This document shows positions 50,203-60,112 of a stretch of DNA of 64,000 bases, piece by piece. This DNA is from Allium sativum (Eukaryota; Streptophyta; Magnoliopsida; Asparagales; Amaryllidaceae): contig CM060920.1 in assembly GCA_030737875.1 (NCBI GenBank), positions 477,678,861 through 477,742,860 of the forward strand, written 5' to 3'. Each line of letters starts with the position of its first letter. Position 1 is the first letter of the stretch. The notes below the pieces were generated by a model. That model saw nothing but the letters and a program-made list of their open reading frames with translations. It did no database searches and was not told where the DNA came from. Position numbers and translations under genes: made by a program.

Positions 50203-51807
50203 ATGGATCGATATTCAGGAAGAACAGACCCAGGGCAACACCTAATGAGATATGCATGGTTCATGAATGCGGCAGCAGCTCCAGATGCCGTAAAATGCAA
50301 AGCTTTTCCCATCTATCTTGAAGATGTAGCGTTAATGTGGTTCACTCGACTTCCTCCTCGGTCGGTGTCAAATTTCACAGAATTGAGTGAGCGTTTCATG
50401 AATCAGTTTCGACTCCATGTCCAAAAGTCCAAGACCGTCATAGAATTGTCACGGATTAAACAGGGCCCAGGAGAATCTTTGAAGTCGTATTTGGACCGCT
50501 TCAACCTGGCCGTCACCGAAGTTAGTGATCCCCATGAGCCCACTATCCTGATGGCCTTGATAGAAGGAGTAGATCCCGATACAGAGTTCGGGGATTACTT
50601 GGCTGGAAAACCACCTCCTACAAGAGAATTGTTCTATGAAAAGGCTAATGTCCATTTAAGGCGAGAAGAAGCTAAGAAAAATCGAAAGAGAAAGTCCGAA
50701 GGGGCCTCGAAGGAAGGTGTCCAGAGTAATGTCGCTTTGAAACAATCTGGTGACAGTTCAGGGAAGGTGGAAGTAAATGTTGGCAACCAGAGTGGTGGTA
50801 ATAGCAACAGGAATGGAAAGGACAATAGAAGGAACAGAAACCGAGGGAATAGCTCTAATAAAAGACCCAGATTCCAGACTTTTGAAAATTATATGCCGTT
50901 AGATGACACGTTGGAGAATATTTATCTAGATACATATAACATATTGCAGTACAAAAAACCACCACCCAGAGATTCTACTGAGAAGGAGATTGAAACAAGA
51001 AAGTTTTGCTTGTTTCATGGTACACACGGTCACTCCACCAATGAATGTCGTCACTTGAGGGATATCATCGAAAAATTGCTGCGAGAAGGAAAGTTGGATC
51101 AGTACAAAGCCACCCCAAGGGATAGGGGGCAAGGGGGACAAGCCCCGAACCAAGAACAGCCTGCTTCAAAACCCACAGCTCAGCAAAAAGGTAAGAGGAT
51201 CGTCATTAACTTCATTATAGGCGGACCTCACTTGGTTGGTCGTAGTTTTAAAGCAATGGACCAGTACGTCAACGCCGCCAAGCATTTTGAAATAGGAGAA
51301 TGCAGTAGCCTTGAAGATGTCACTCCAATAAAGCAGCAAAAAACGATGTCAGATGATGTCATATTCCGCAATAGAGGTGATTTTGGAGTTCAATCTCCAA
51401 CCGACGATCCATTAGTGATTACCACGACAATTGGCCCTGTCTTAGTCCATAAAGTGTTAGTAGACAATGGAAGCTCGGTTAATATACTCTTCAAGAAAGC
51501 TTTCAAACAAATGAGGCTCGAAGCAAAAGACTTAAAGCCATGTCAAGGATGGATACGTGGCTTTAACAGAGTATCTACAGCTCCGATGGGTTTTGTGGAA
51601 TTACCAGTCACACTAGGGCAGGGAGACCGCCAGAGAGTAAGGAACCTGCCGTTTGTAGTTTTGGATTTGAAGTCACCTTACAATGCTTTCCTAGGACGAC
51701 CGACCCTTGCCAAATTTAGGGCATGTATTGTGCCTTGGTGCTTGCTGCTTAAATTCCCGACTGACTCGGGAGTTGGGAAAATGAGGGGCGACCAAGCTAC
51801 GGGATGA
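50203..51807 (+). CDS. Tat gag core, zinc knuckle and aspartic protease (open segment)
   Basis: 534 codons open. Residues 1-150 are a Retrotrans_gag domain (AFPIYLEDVALMWFTRLPPR; IKQGPGESLKSYLDRFNLAV). A basic, N/R-rich linker (about 155-225) should bind RNA. A zinc-knuckle-like CLFHGTHGHSTNEC starts at residue 269. The retropepsin active site VDNGSSVNILF starts about residue 420 with Asp421; DNGS in place of DTG is usual in this lineage. A flap and the motif FLGRPTLAKF follow. The ORF ends at a TGA where relatives have Arg before ECYVAEL, i.e. a CGA-to-TGA change. The annotated start is only the first ATG after a stop; the true start is 49117. Confidence 0.88.
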   Translation: MDRYSGRTDPGQHLMRYAWFMNAAAAPDAVKCKAFPIYLEDVALMWFTRLPPRSVSNFTELSERFMNQFRLHVQKSKTVIELSRIKQGPGESLKSYLDRFNLAVTEVSDPHEPTILMALIEGVDPDTEFGDYLAGKPPPTRELFYEKANVHLRREEAKKNRKRKSEGASKEGVQSNVALKQSGDSSGKVEVNVGNQSGGNSNRNGKDNRRNRNRGNSSNKRPRFQTFENYMPLDDTLENIYLDTYNILQYKKPPPRDSTEKEIETRKFCLFHGTHGHSTNECRHLRDIIEKLLREGKLDQYKATPRDRGQGGQAPNQEQPASKPTAQQKGKRIVINFIIGGPHLVGRSFKAMDQYVNAAKHFEIGECSSLEDVTPIKQQKTMSDDVIFRNRGDFGVQSPTDDPLVITTTIGPVLVHKVLVDNGSSVNILFKKAFKQMRLEAKDLKPCQGWIRGFNRVSTAPMGFVELPVTLGQGDRQRVRNLPFVVLDLKSPYNAFLGRPTLAKFRACIVPWCLLLKFPTDSGVGKMRGDQATG

Positions 51808-52960
51808 GCTTGTTACGTGGCAGAGTTAAAGATGTTAATGAAGGGGATGAATATAGATGCTAAAGATGATTCCGCCTCTCCGAAGGAAGCTTCAGCATAG
51901 CAACTAAGGGGTCCTGCCCCAAGAGAGTCGCCCTTAGACGTGCTCGAGGATATAGATCCCAGAGAGGATAGAGAACCCGGGGACATGAAGGCAACTCCCA
52001 ACGAAATAACAGTTGATATACCTATTGATGAAACAGATCCAATAAAAGTACTGAAGATCGGCTCGCAAATGGATCCAGTTAGAGCAAGGGAATTGACTGA
52101 TTTCTTAAAGGCAAATCTGGATGTGTTTGCCTGGACTCACGCTGACATGTGTGGGATTTCTCCTACCATTATGAGCCACTCTTTGTGTATTAATCCAAAG
52201 CACCCACCAGTTAAGCAGAAGAGACGGATGTTGGGCCCAGAGCGGTCAGCAGCTTTGAAAGAAGAAGTAGAGAAGTTAAAAGGTAACAGATTCATTAAGG
52301 ATTCGAAATATCCCGACTGGAATCGAATCCTGTCCTGGTCAAAAAGTCAAATGGGAAGTGGAGAACGTGCATCGACTTTTCTGATTTAAACAAGGCTTGC
52401 CCGAAGGATAGCTTTCCTCTTCCCAGAATTGATCAACTAGTAGATTCAACTGCCGGGCATGAACTTTTATCCTTTATGGATGCTTATTCCGGGTACAACC
52501 AAATTCCCATGCACATACCAGATCAAGAGCATACAAGCTTTATCACCGACTTGGGATTGTATTGTTACGTCGTATTGCCTTTTGGATTAAAAAATGCGGG
52601 AGCCACATATCAGTGCTTGGTCAACCGCATGTTTTACAATCAAATTGGGAAGACCATGGAAGTTTACGTAGATGATATGCTAGTGAAATCCAAGCAATCT
52701 CCCGATCATACAAAGGACTTAACAGAAATGTTCGGCATACTACGAAGGTATGGGATGAAGTTGAACCCCTTGAAGTGTTCTTTTGGCGTGGCATCAGGCA
52801 AGTTCCTTGGCTTTATCGTGAGTTCCAGAGAAATCGAAATCAATCCGGACCAAATAGCAGCAATCCGGAATATAGAGGAGCCACGAAAGATTAGGGATGT
52901 TCAAAGCTTAGCTGGAAAGGTTGCAGCACTGGGCAGGTTCATCTCCAAAGCAACAGACAA
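51808..52960 (+). pseudogene. reverse transcriptase of the Tat element, frameshifted
   Basis: In the gag frame, 51940-52320 gives the pre-RT region and RT start (FLKANLDVFAWTHADMCGIS; then KEEVEKLKGNRFI). After a 1-bp shift near 52320 the palm and fingers continue in another frame: CIDFSDLNKACPKDSFPLPR, SFMDAYSGYNQIPMH, LPFGLKNAGATYQ, and the catalytic YVDD at 52665-52676. The connection KVAALGRFISKATDK follows. The first catalytic Asp (FMDAYSG) and the YVDD pair are intact, so only frame and stop lesions inactivate it. Further stops at 51805 and 51898 (CAG to TAG) lie upstream. Confidence 0.88.
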
Positions 52961-54079
52961 GTGTGTACCTTTCTTCGATCTCATAAAACGGGGAAAGCGA
53001 AATTTCGATGGACTCCCGACTGTGTGGAGGCGTTCCAGAATCTGTTAGACTTCCTAGAAAAGCCTCTGATATTATCAAAGCCCGTGCAACATGAGGATTT
53101 GTTTGTCTACTTGGCGGTATCATCTCACGCCGTCAGTGCAGCACTAATACGTGAAGAGGATAAAGTCCAGAAACCTGTGTATTACGTAAGTAAAAAACTA
53201 GCTGCTGTAGAACGTAACTATCCGAAGATAGAGAAGCTCGCTTATAGCCTCCTGATTGCCTCCCACAAACTCCGCCATTATTTCCAGGCACACCCGATAA
53301 TTGTATATACCGATCAACCTTTGAGACAAGTGCTGCAGAAAGCCGAAGCATCGGGGCGATTACTCAAATGGAATATCAAGCTGAGCCAGTTTGATTTGAA
53401 CTTTCAGCCGCGAAGATCAATAAGGGGGCAGGCCTTGGCTGACTTCATAGCTGAATTTACAATTCCTGAAGAAGAAATGGTGGGTGTCAAGATAGTTACT
53501 TTGGATCAAGAGTTGGAGCTTAGTCCGTGGAGACTATATACAGACGGAGCCAAGAATGATAGAAAGTCTGGCGCCGGAGTTGTTTTAATAACTCCTGAAG
53601 GATGATCCATTTATTATGCATTACGGTTGGAACTTACTGCTACTAACAATGATTCCGAGTATGAAGCCCTGATTGCCGGACTGAAACTCGCCAAAGATTT
53701 GGGAGTGAAGACACTAGATATATATTGCAATTCCAAGATAGTTGTATGTCAAGTTCGGGAAGAATTTGCTGCTAAAGGACCTCGACTTATCACTTATCTC
53801 AAGAAAGTAAAGGAGTTGTTGGGAGGTTTGGAGCATTATAGCATAACCCACATTCCAAGAGCAGAAAATCAGAAAGCAGATCGATTGGCGAAGTTAGCAA
53901 GTTCAGATAGTCTTAAAGAATCCGAAATGGTTCCGATAGAGGTGTTGGGTTCACCAAGTTTCGATCTAATGGAAACAGAGCTAGCCTTGGAAGTTGAACC
54001 AGAAAGAGAATCCTGGATGACATCAATTAAGAATTTTCTCAAAAATGGAACCCTCCCGGTAAAAAAGAACGAGAGATGA
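52961..54079 (+). pseudogene. RNase H plus second (archaeal-type) RNase H of the Tat element
   Basis: A 1-bp loss in a run of A near 52985 shifts the frame. Then come the retroviral-type RNase H/connection (AVSSHAVSAALIREEDKVQK; YPKIEKLAYSLLIASHKLRH; IIVYTDQPLRQVL) and, after a linker, a second RNase H (LYTDGAKNDRKSGAG; NNDSEYEALIAGLKLAKDL; IPRAENQKADRLAKLAS). Carrying a second RNase H is a hallmark of Tat. Its third acidic position is Asn (IYCNSKIVV) where relatives have Asp, so this domain would be catalytically dead. In-frame TGA codons lie at 53603 and 54077. Confidence 0.87.
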
Positions 54080-54369
54080 GCTGTAAGACGTAAGGCCACA
54101 AGGTACGTTTTACAGGACGACGTCCTTTATCGCCAAGGGTTTTCAATGCCCCTGCTACGGTGTATCGCACACGACGACATCAAACGTGTACTGTAAGAGG
54201 TGCATGAAGGTGAGTGTGGAGATCACACTAGGGGCCAAACCCTAGCAAAGAAAGTGTTATGGTACGGATATTTCTGGCCTACCGTGAACAAAGATGCGGC
54301 TGCTTATTCATGACGCTGCGATAGATGTCAAAGATATGCCAAAGTTCCTAGAGCGCCTCCGACTCAGCT
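54080..54369 (+). pseudogene. integrase N-terminal zinc-binding part
   Basis: The same frame continues past the TGA at 54077: RYVLQDDVLYRQGFSMPLLR, then an HHCC-type site EVHEGECGDHTRG ... RCDRCQRYAKVPRAP. It is interrupted by a TAA near 54195 and a TGA near 54312. It ends at PPTQL exactly where the CACTA transposon begins. Confidence 0.85.
54367..54369. repeat. 3-bp target duplication GCT of CACTA-2 (left)
   Basis: GCT precedes CACTAC at 54370 and follows GTAGTG at 59313 (59314-59316). Removing the element and one GCT restores PPTQL-KSMVSPWPF in frame. Confidence 0.92.
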
Positions 54370-54579
54370 CACTACATCATAATGACCAATTGGTAACTCT
54401 TATTTTTTTCAACTGCCAACATTTATATGTGTTGTAGAGTAGTGACACTAATATGTGTTGCAGTAGGAAAAATGTGTCACTAAAAATGTGCCAACACTTT
54501 TATGTGTTGTTATGCTTGGTCAACTCTTATTTTCTAAGGGTAAAAGGGTAAGTTCTCAGCCATAACCTAATTGTTGACT

Positions 54580-55020
54580 CAATTCTTTTTGCCCCAACGC
54601 TTGTTCCTCTGACGGCCGCGTCTTTAGCAATTAAAATTAAAAAGAAAAATGGACTTCGCTTCTCAACTAGTTTCTCAATCCATGACCAATTAAAACTCGT
54701 TCAAATAAAAAGAAACGATGATGGCAGCATAACCCTAGAAAATTAAAATGGGGGAAAATCAAACTACGGTGTCTCAATTCAAATATAAAGCTGGAATCAG
54801 AGAGGGAGATGGAGTCGAGAGGGAGATGGAATCAAACTACGGTGTCTTAATTTGCTGTAAGTGCCTATCGCTACCTTATTTATTTTTCCTTTTGGCTGCT
54901 AATTTTAACTCACGATCCCACACTGAATCGCTTTTGCTTAGGTTTCTAATCACAAAATTATGGCCAACTAAAACGGAAACCATTTCAGTTCAAAAATAAA
55001 ATCGTAAAAATGAATAAATG
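54580..55020 (+). other. leader-like segment inside CACTA-2, origin unknown
   Basis: Less AT-rich than the rest, with GACGGCCGCGTC and purine-rich GGGAGATGGA runs. An 83-codon frame starts at 54748 (MGENQTTVSQFKYKAGIREG) but has no recognisable domain and spans a duplicated GAATCAAACTACGGTGTCT (second copy about 54829). A donor-like TGTAAGTG lies near 54856. It could be a second captured fragment providing a promoter or leader. I see no firm function. Confidence 0.3.
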
Positions 55021-55768
55021 CTTGATATTTGCAGTTTTTCAAACTATAGCGTAGGTTTTTCTTGCTTTGGTTATGGCTGGTCAACTAGTCATATTTATGC
55101 ATAGTTTGACTGGCTGGACTGTCTAGATATATGATTGTCATGTTGCCTTCAGGAATTCAAGTTTGAAGAACTGCAGAGAGTATTGACTTTTATATTGAAT
55201 TGAATGAGATATGATTTACTATTGAATTGATAATTTGTTTACAGTGTACAGGCGGTTATATATGCAACACCCTGCATATTAGGTTGAGAAAGTAAACAGG
55301 CCCATTTACAATATATATCTCGTATAACATATCATTACAGGTAAACTTAGGGTATTTTTCAAAATATCAGTTTTTTTGCTACTTGCAACTGCTGTATTTT
55401 CAGTTTAAGGAAGCCTGTAAGTGGGTTGAAGGCAAACTAAAATATACTTGTCGGCTTCTATGTTTGCAGCACCAACTTTCCTTTCATTTTAGCAAAATTA
55501 TTATTATTATAATGTATACAATAAGGAAGTAAAATTAATTTAAGCACATTACATCCCCGTACAATTTAGTCAACAAATTGTTAAAGTTGTATAATTACTT
55601 AATTTCTCATTTTTCACTTTGTGCGTTGTTATTGAGGTGACGGTTGCATAATCGTTAATTTCAACATTTCTTCTGACAACGATAAGAACAATGCATTTTA
55701 CCTTTTTACGACCTATAAATACATAGATTGTAATATAATTTGAGATCAAGCTATAATTTGAAGCAAAG

Positions 55769-57794
55769 ATGAAGATTATCATAAGTCTTATACTCCTTTC
55801 AGTGCTTTTTGTAGAGATTCAAGTCTGTTTTGGCGCTACTGATTTTGCTGATGGTGAGGTTTCATTGCCATGTTTATTTATAAGCTAAAATATTATACAC
55901 ATATACCTTACACTTGAGCCGTAGTTATCAATTTGCGGATGTTGAGTCTACAAGCTGTTTACTAATTGTTTCGGCCAACCATCAATTTGCTTTCCCTCGA
56001 ACCATAGTTATCAAGATGTATTGCGTATGTAGTTGAACATAAAGGCTTTAATTCGGTTGATTTTATATTGCTGTGTGCTTCTCAGCCAGCATACCCACGA
56101 CCTAAGTACCGAGTCTGGGTGCCAAAAATTGTTCGTTTTTCGCTTTTGAGTAAATATCAAGTAGACTCTGTTTATCACAACTATGGAAAAAAGAATAGTT
56201 CATAGAAGTTTAATGCTTATAGTGAACTAAATGATGAAATTAGCTTATGCTCTAACATCCCTGATGAGGCACTGGCAAAATACACCATCAAGTTGGGGAA
56301 GTTCAAGTAATCCATGTGAATGGGCAGGAATTATATGTAACCCAAAATCTCGAGTAGTTGCATTGTGAGTGGAATTAGATACTTAATTTTAAGTCGCTTA
56401 ATGATTCCTATAATGAATAGCTATCTCTGCATCAGGAATTTATCAAGCATGGGAATTAATGGTACATTAAGTGGTGATATAGGACAACTTACCGAACTAC
56501 AATCCTTGTAAGATTCCTCATCTTAAACATATAAACATGCACCTGTATAGTAATTCTTGAAGTTTGTACATGTCAAGTTTCCTAAACAAATGTTTTTTGG
56601 TTCCTCTGAAAATTACTTTGATTCATCTTACACGGGGATTTGTCATCCAACGAAGCGCTTGCTGGTACACTTCCTGAGAGTATTGGAAATTTGGTTCAAC
56701 TAACCACTCTGTAAGTCCGAAGAATTTCTCTTCAACTTCACATAATTTTCGTTTGGTTGCACTGCAGGCTTTGGTTTATATTATGCGTGCATGGATATTC
56801 ATATATGACCATAGTTGGAAAAGATACAGAAAACTATGTATATATTATATCGTTTTTTCCAGTGAAAAATACTGGAAAAATGTGGATGTGGTTAAAGTTT
56901 GAACATATTTCTTTAAAAATGTTGCAACTTTCCAGTTATAGTACTTTAAGGTCTTGAAAACTTTCATAGATACAATAATTTATCTCCTTTTGCAGAATTT
57001 TATCTGGTTGTAGCTTTTCAGGCAGCATTCCAGAAGAAATAGGGTATTTTACCACTGCTCTCGTTTCTGTATGTACACCTTATGGCATTTCCTGTATTGA
57101 AAATACTCAATATCTGAAATTTATAGTGAAATTCTTCACACGAAACTGATTTCAGGGCTCTAAGTTCAAACAAACTTAATGGTGAAATTCCTTCTTCGTT
57201 GGGTAAGCTATCAAATCTATACTGGTTTGATATAGCAGATAACCAAATAAGTGGAACCATACCAATTTCAAATGCCAACTCATCCGGATTGGACCTGCTT
57301 CTAAATGCCAAGCATTTGTAAGTCGACATTAAACAGTTTCTTTCCAAGTCTTGACCCTTAATTATCTTTTAGTTAACCTAAATTCTTTTATCTTTGAATG
57401 AGAAGTCACTTCAACAAAAATCTGTTATCGGCTATCATATCAAGGGAACTCTTCAACTCTCAAATGAAACTTATACAAGTGTAAGTTTCTAAATGTTTTT
57501 AAACTTCAACACACATACACATAAGATATTTGTTAATTTTACTTCTGACCATATTTTGTAGACTGTTTGATGTCAATGAGCTCACTGGAGCAATTCCAGA
57601 CTCGGTAGGACTAGTCAAATCGCTTGAGGTTTTGTAAGTATTTTCTAAACATCATGCTGCATCTCTGTTATTATTTACATTTTTACCGTCAAATTATGCT
57701 AATTAAATTTATCCGACTATAGGAGGCTTGATGGAAATTCTCTTAGTGGTATGGTCCCTTCTAGCATTAGCAATCTCACAAGCCTTAATGAATT
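55769..57794 (+). pseudogene. captured ectodomain exons of an LRR receptor-like kinase (subfamily VIII-1 type)
   Basis: Nine exons can be placed: 55769-55853, 56244-56364, 56436-56507, 56636-56710, 56996-57068, 57156-57317, 57406-57480, 57562-57633 and 57723-57794 (807 bp). Exon 1 encodes a signal peptide (MKIIISLILLSVLFVEIQVC). Exon 2 has the N-terminal cap (HWQNTPSSWGSSSNPCEWAG). The others are LRRs with phase-2 introns (SGDIGQLTELQSL; LPESIGNLVQLTTL; ISGTIPISNANSSGLDLLLN; GAIPDSVGLVKSLEVL). This matches the ectodomain of the At5g49760/HPCA1-like group. Transmembrane and kinase parts are absent. Lesions: the exon 4 acceptor is GG where AG is expected, and exon 5 is 73 bp, shifting the frame into exon 6. 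A full-length secreted product is therefore unlikely without alternative splicing. Confidence 0.9.
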
Positions 57795-58880
57795 GTAAGT
57801 AGCTGTTGAATGTGCTTTCAGTTCTCGAATTAAACACGTCTTTTACTGATTTTATTTTTCTTACAATTGTTTGTGGATTATCAGAGATCGATTATTTTGA
57901 GTGAGCATTGTACAACAGTTTGCCATAGATTCAAATTTGACTAAATGGTGCCTTTGTCTATAGTTATAATATGAAATTTCTTTTTCTTTATTGTCTGCAA
58001 TTTCAGTGGTTTTTATTTGTTTCATAAGTAGGTTTGTATCTGTGTTATTTGATTTGTATCTCTTAGTGGTTCTTCAGGTTTATTTTGAAATAAAAATTAC
58101 GGAGGAAAGAGGATTACACTCAAGCTGAAAACAAGCTTCGCTTTCTATCAGGTATGAATTTTATCTATTAATTACTGACCATTAAATATCAACACATCTT
58201 ACACCTTATCTCCCGCTGAAGTTTATGTTTAACTTCCTTAAGACCTCTCTGTTTATGATAGAAAGATTTCAAGTTATTTCAAATTCATAAGCAGTATGTT
58301 TTCCTATTTATGTTTGTACTCAGCAAAAGCATATCTATTTATGGGTGATGTATGTTTTCCTATTTATGTTTGTACTCAACAAAAGTATATCTGTTTATGT
58401 GTGATCTTTAAGCTATTTACTTGATTGGTTGATATGATATTGTAAGGATTGGTTTTTGATTGTTGATGCATGTATCACCTTAGTGAAAAATGTTCCATTA
58501 CAACTTGTCATTTTTTCTTCTTCTAAAAACGAGTGCATTTATATTTTGCAGGCACTCGTGGAGGAGGGATAAAACATAAAGAAAGCAAACACGTGTGACC
58601 TTGACAATGATTTTATCTCTAAAGTTTTTGGAATGTGATGAGTGCATTTATATTTTACAGTTTGGACATGATATTATGGTATTTTGAAATCGGAAGCATG
58701 TAGCTCAAATTTGAGTATTATGAAAATGTGACATTGTTGAATTTGAGATATCGAAGTGTACTAAATCTTATATTGAATTGATATGTCGAATTATATATGT
58801 GTATTGAAAATCACAAAGATATGTTATATTCATTTGTTTTGAGAGTTTTAATATTAATCGTGTAAAAAATAGAGAAGAAC
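57795..58880 (+). other. CACTA-2 interior after the LRR exons
   Basis: AT-rich, intron-like DNA without further LRR, transmembrane or kinase exons. A direct duplication around TGTTTTCCTATTTATGTTTG occurs at about 58298 and 58348. A stretch at 58555-58620 (GAGGAGGGATAAAACATAAA) could be the 3' end of the transposon transcript; not shown. Confidence 0.4.
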
Positions 58881-58889
58881 TTAATTTCG

Positions 58890-59290
58890 TACTGTGATGC
58901 ATATAAGTGTTAGCAATTTATGTATACCAACATTTATAAGTGTTAGCAATTTATGTATACCAACATTTATAAGAGTTAGTAGGATTATGATACTGACATT
59001 TATAAGTGTTACCATATCTTATAGTTTCAACATTTATAAGTGTTAGCAATGAATATGTTTGTCACTCTTATATATGTTACCATATCTTATGGTTCTAACA
59101 TTTATAAGTGTTAGCAATGAGTATGTTTGTAACACTTATAAGTGTTAGCAGTTACTCTGTTTGTAACACTTATAAGTGTAAGCAGTTACTCTATTAGTAA
59201 CACTTATAATTGTTACAAGAAATTCCTCACATGCCATTGGTGACACATAAAAGTGTTACAGAAATGATTTGTGACACATATACTTGTTGG
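58890..59290. repeat. right subterminal repeats of CACTA-2
   Basis: At least nine copies of AACATTTATAAGTGTTAGCA or AACACTTATAAGTGTTA, many of them perfect small palindromes, in direct and inverted orientation. The left end (54410-54520) has the related CAACACTTTTATGTGTTG. These are presumed transposase-binding sites. Confidence 0.85.
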
Positions 59291-59316
59291 GAATCCACTG
59301 TTTTGGTGTAGTGGCT

Positions 59317-60112
59317 CAAGTCAATGGTAAGTCCGTGGCCGTTTGCCATGTGGGGAATTGACATTATTGGAGTGCTACCCATTGCCAGAGGAGGAGCTAA
59401 GTACGCGATCGTTGCCGTGGACTACTTCACAAAATGGGTGGAAGCTGAACCTCTAACAACCATCACGGCAAGGAAGGTGATCAGTTTTGTGGTCAGAAAC
59501 ATTATTTGTCGATTTGGGATTCCGCAGACCATCATAACCGATAATGGGACACAATTTGACAGCATTGAATTCAAAAACTTCTGCCAGAAATATAAGATTG
59601 ATAAACGATGCACTGCAGTAGCTCATCCGCAGTCAAATGGACAGGTCGAACCCGTAAATAAAGTCATTAAATCAATTCTAAAAAAGCGGCTGAAGCAGGC
59701 CAAAGCCAGATGGGTAGATGAGTTGCCATTAGCTTTATGGGCCTACAGGACGACCTTTAAGACATCTACCGGTCATACTCCCTATTCACTTACCTTTGGG
59801 TCTGAAGGGGTGATCCCGGTAGAATTGGAATTCCTTTCCCATTGAGTTGCGTACTATGATCCGATGACGAATAAAGTGCTCCTCGTAGAATCTCTTGATA
59901 TGATTGAAGAAAAAAGAGATGAAGCCTCTGAACCAGGAGACCTAGTACTGAAGCGAGTCTTCCCGCCTTCAACCCAGTTGGGTCCAAAATGGGAAGGGCT
60001 ATACACCATCCAACGGAAGCTTGATACATGAGCATTCAAGCTAACGACCGTGGACGGTGAGGAGATTCCCAGAGCATGGAACGCTCAGCACCTACGACGA
60101 TATCTGAGCTAA
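59317..60112 (+). pseudogene. integrase catalytic core and C-terminal part of the Tat element
   Basis: It resumes in the same frame as the N-terminal part. The rve core keeps all catalytic acids: Asp in MWGIDIIGVLP, Asp in ITDNGTQFD, and Glu in HPQSNGQVEPVNK, with exactly 35 residues between the second Asp and the Glu. Then come LPLALWAYRTTFKTSTGHTP and FGSEGVIPVELEF. A TGA near 59843 (Arg in relatives) breaks it. About 30 codons of the linker before GDLVLKRVFPP appear deleted. Another TGA lies near 60029, and the end is AWNAQHLRRYLS then stop. No chromodomain. Confidence 0.88.

Larger units (their letters stand above)
54370..59313. mobile_element. CACTA-2: non-autonomous CACTA transposon carrying host exons, 4944 bp
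   Basis: The termini are CACTACATCATAA and, inverted, CACTACACCAAAA (11 of 13 identical). The 3-bp duplication is GCT. Both subterminal regions hold many copies of ACACTTATAAGTGTT / AACATTTATAAGTGTTAGCA motifs. No transposase frame is visible. The interior holds a leader-like segment (54550-55000) and nine exons of a leucine-rich-repeat receptor kinase gene. It is unrelated in ends and repeats to CACTA-1, so the locus was hit by two CACTA families. Confidence 0.92.

Noticed and set aside
52908..54099. Minus-strand frames across reverse transcriptase and RNase H
   Set aside because: Shadows of the sense pol frame, which carries clear domain motifs.
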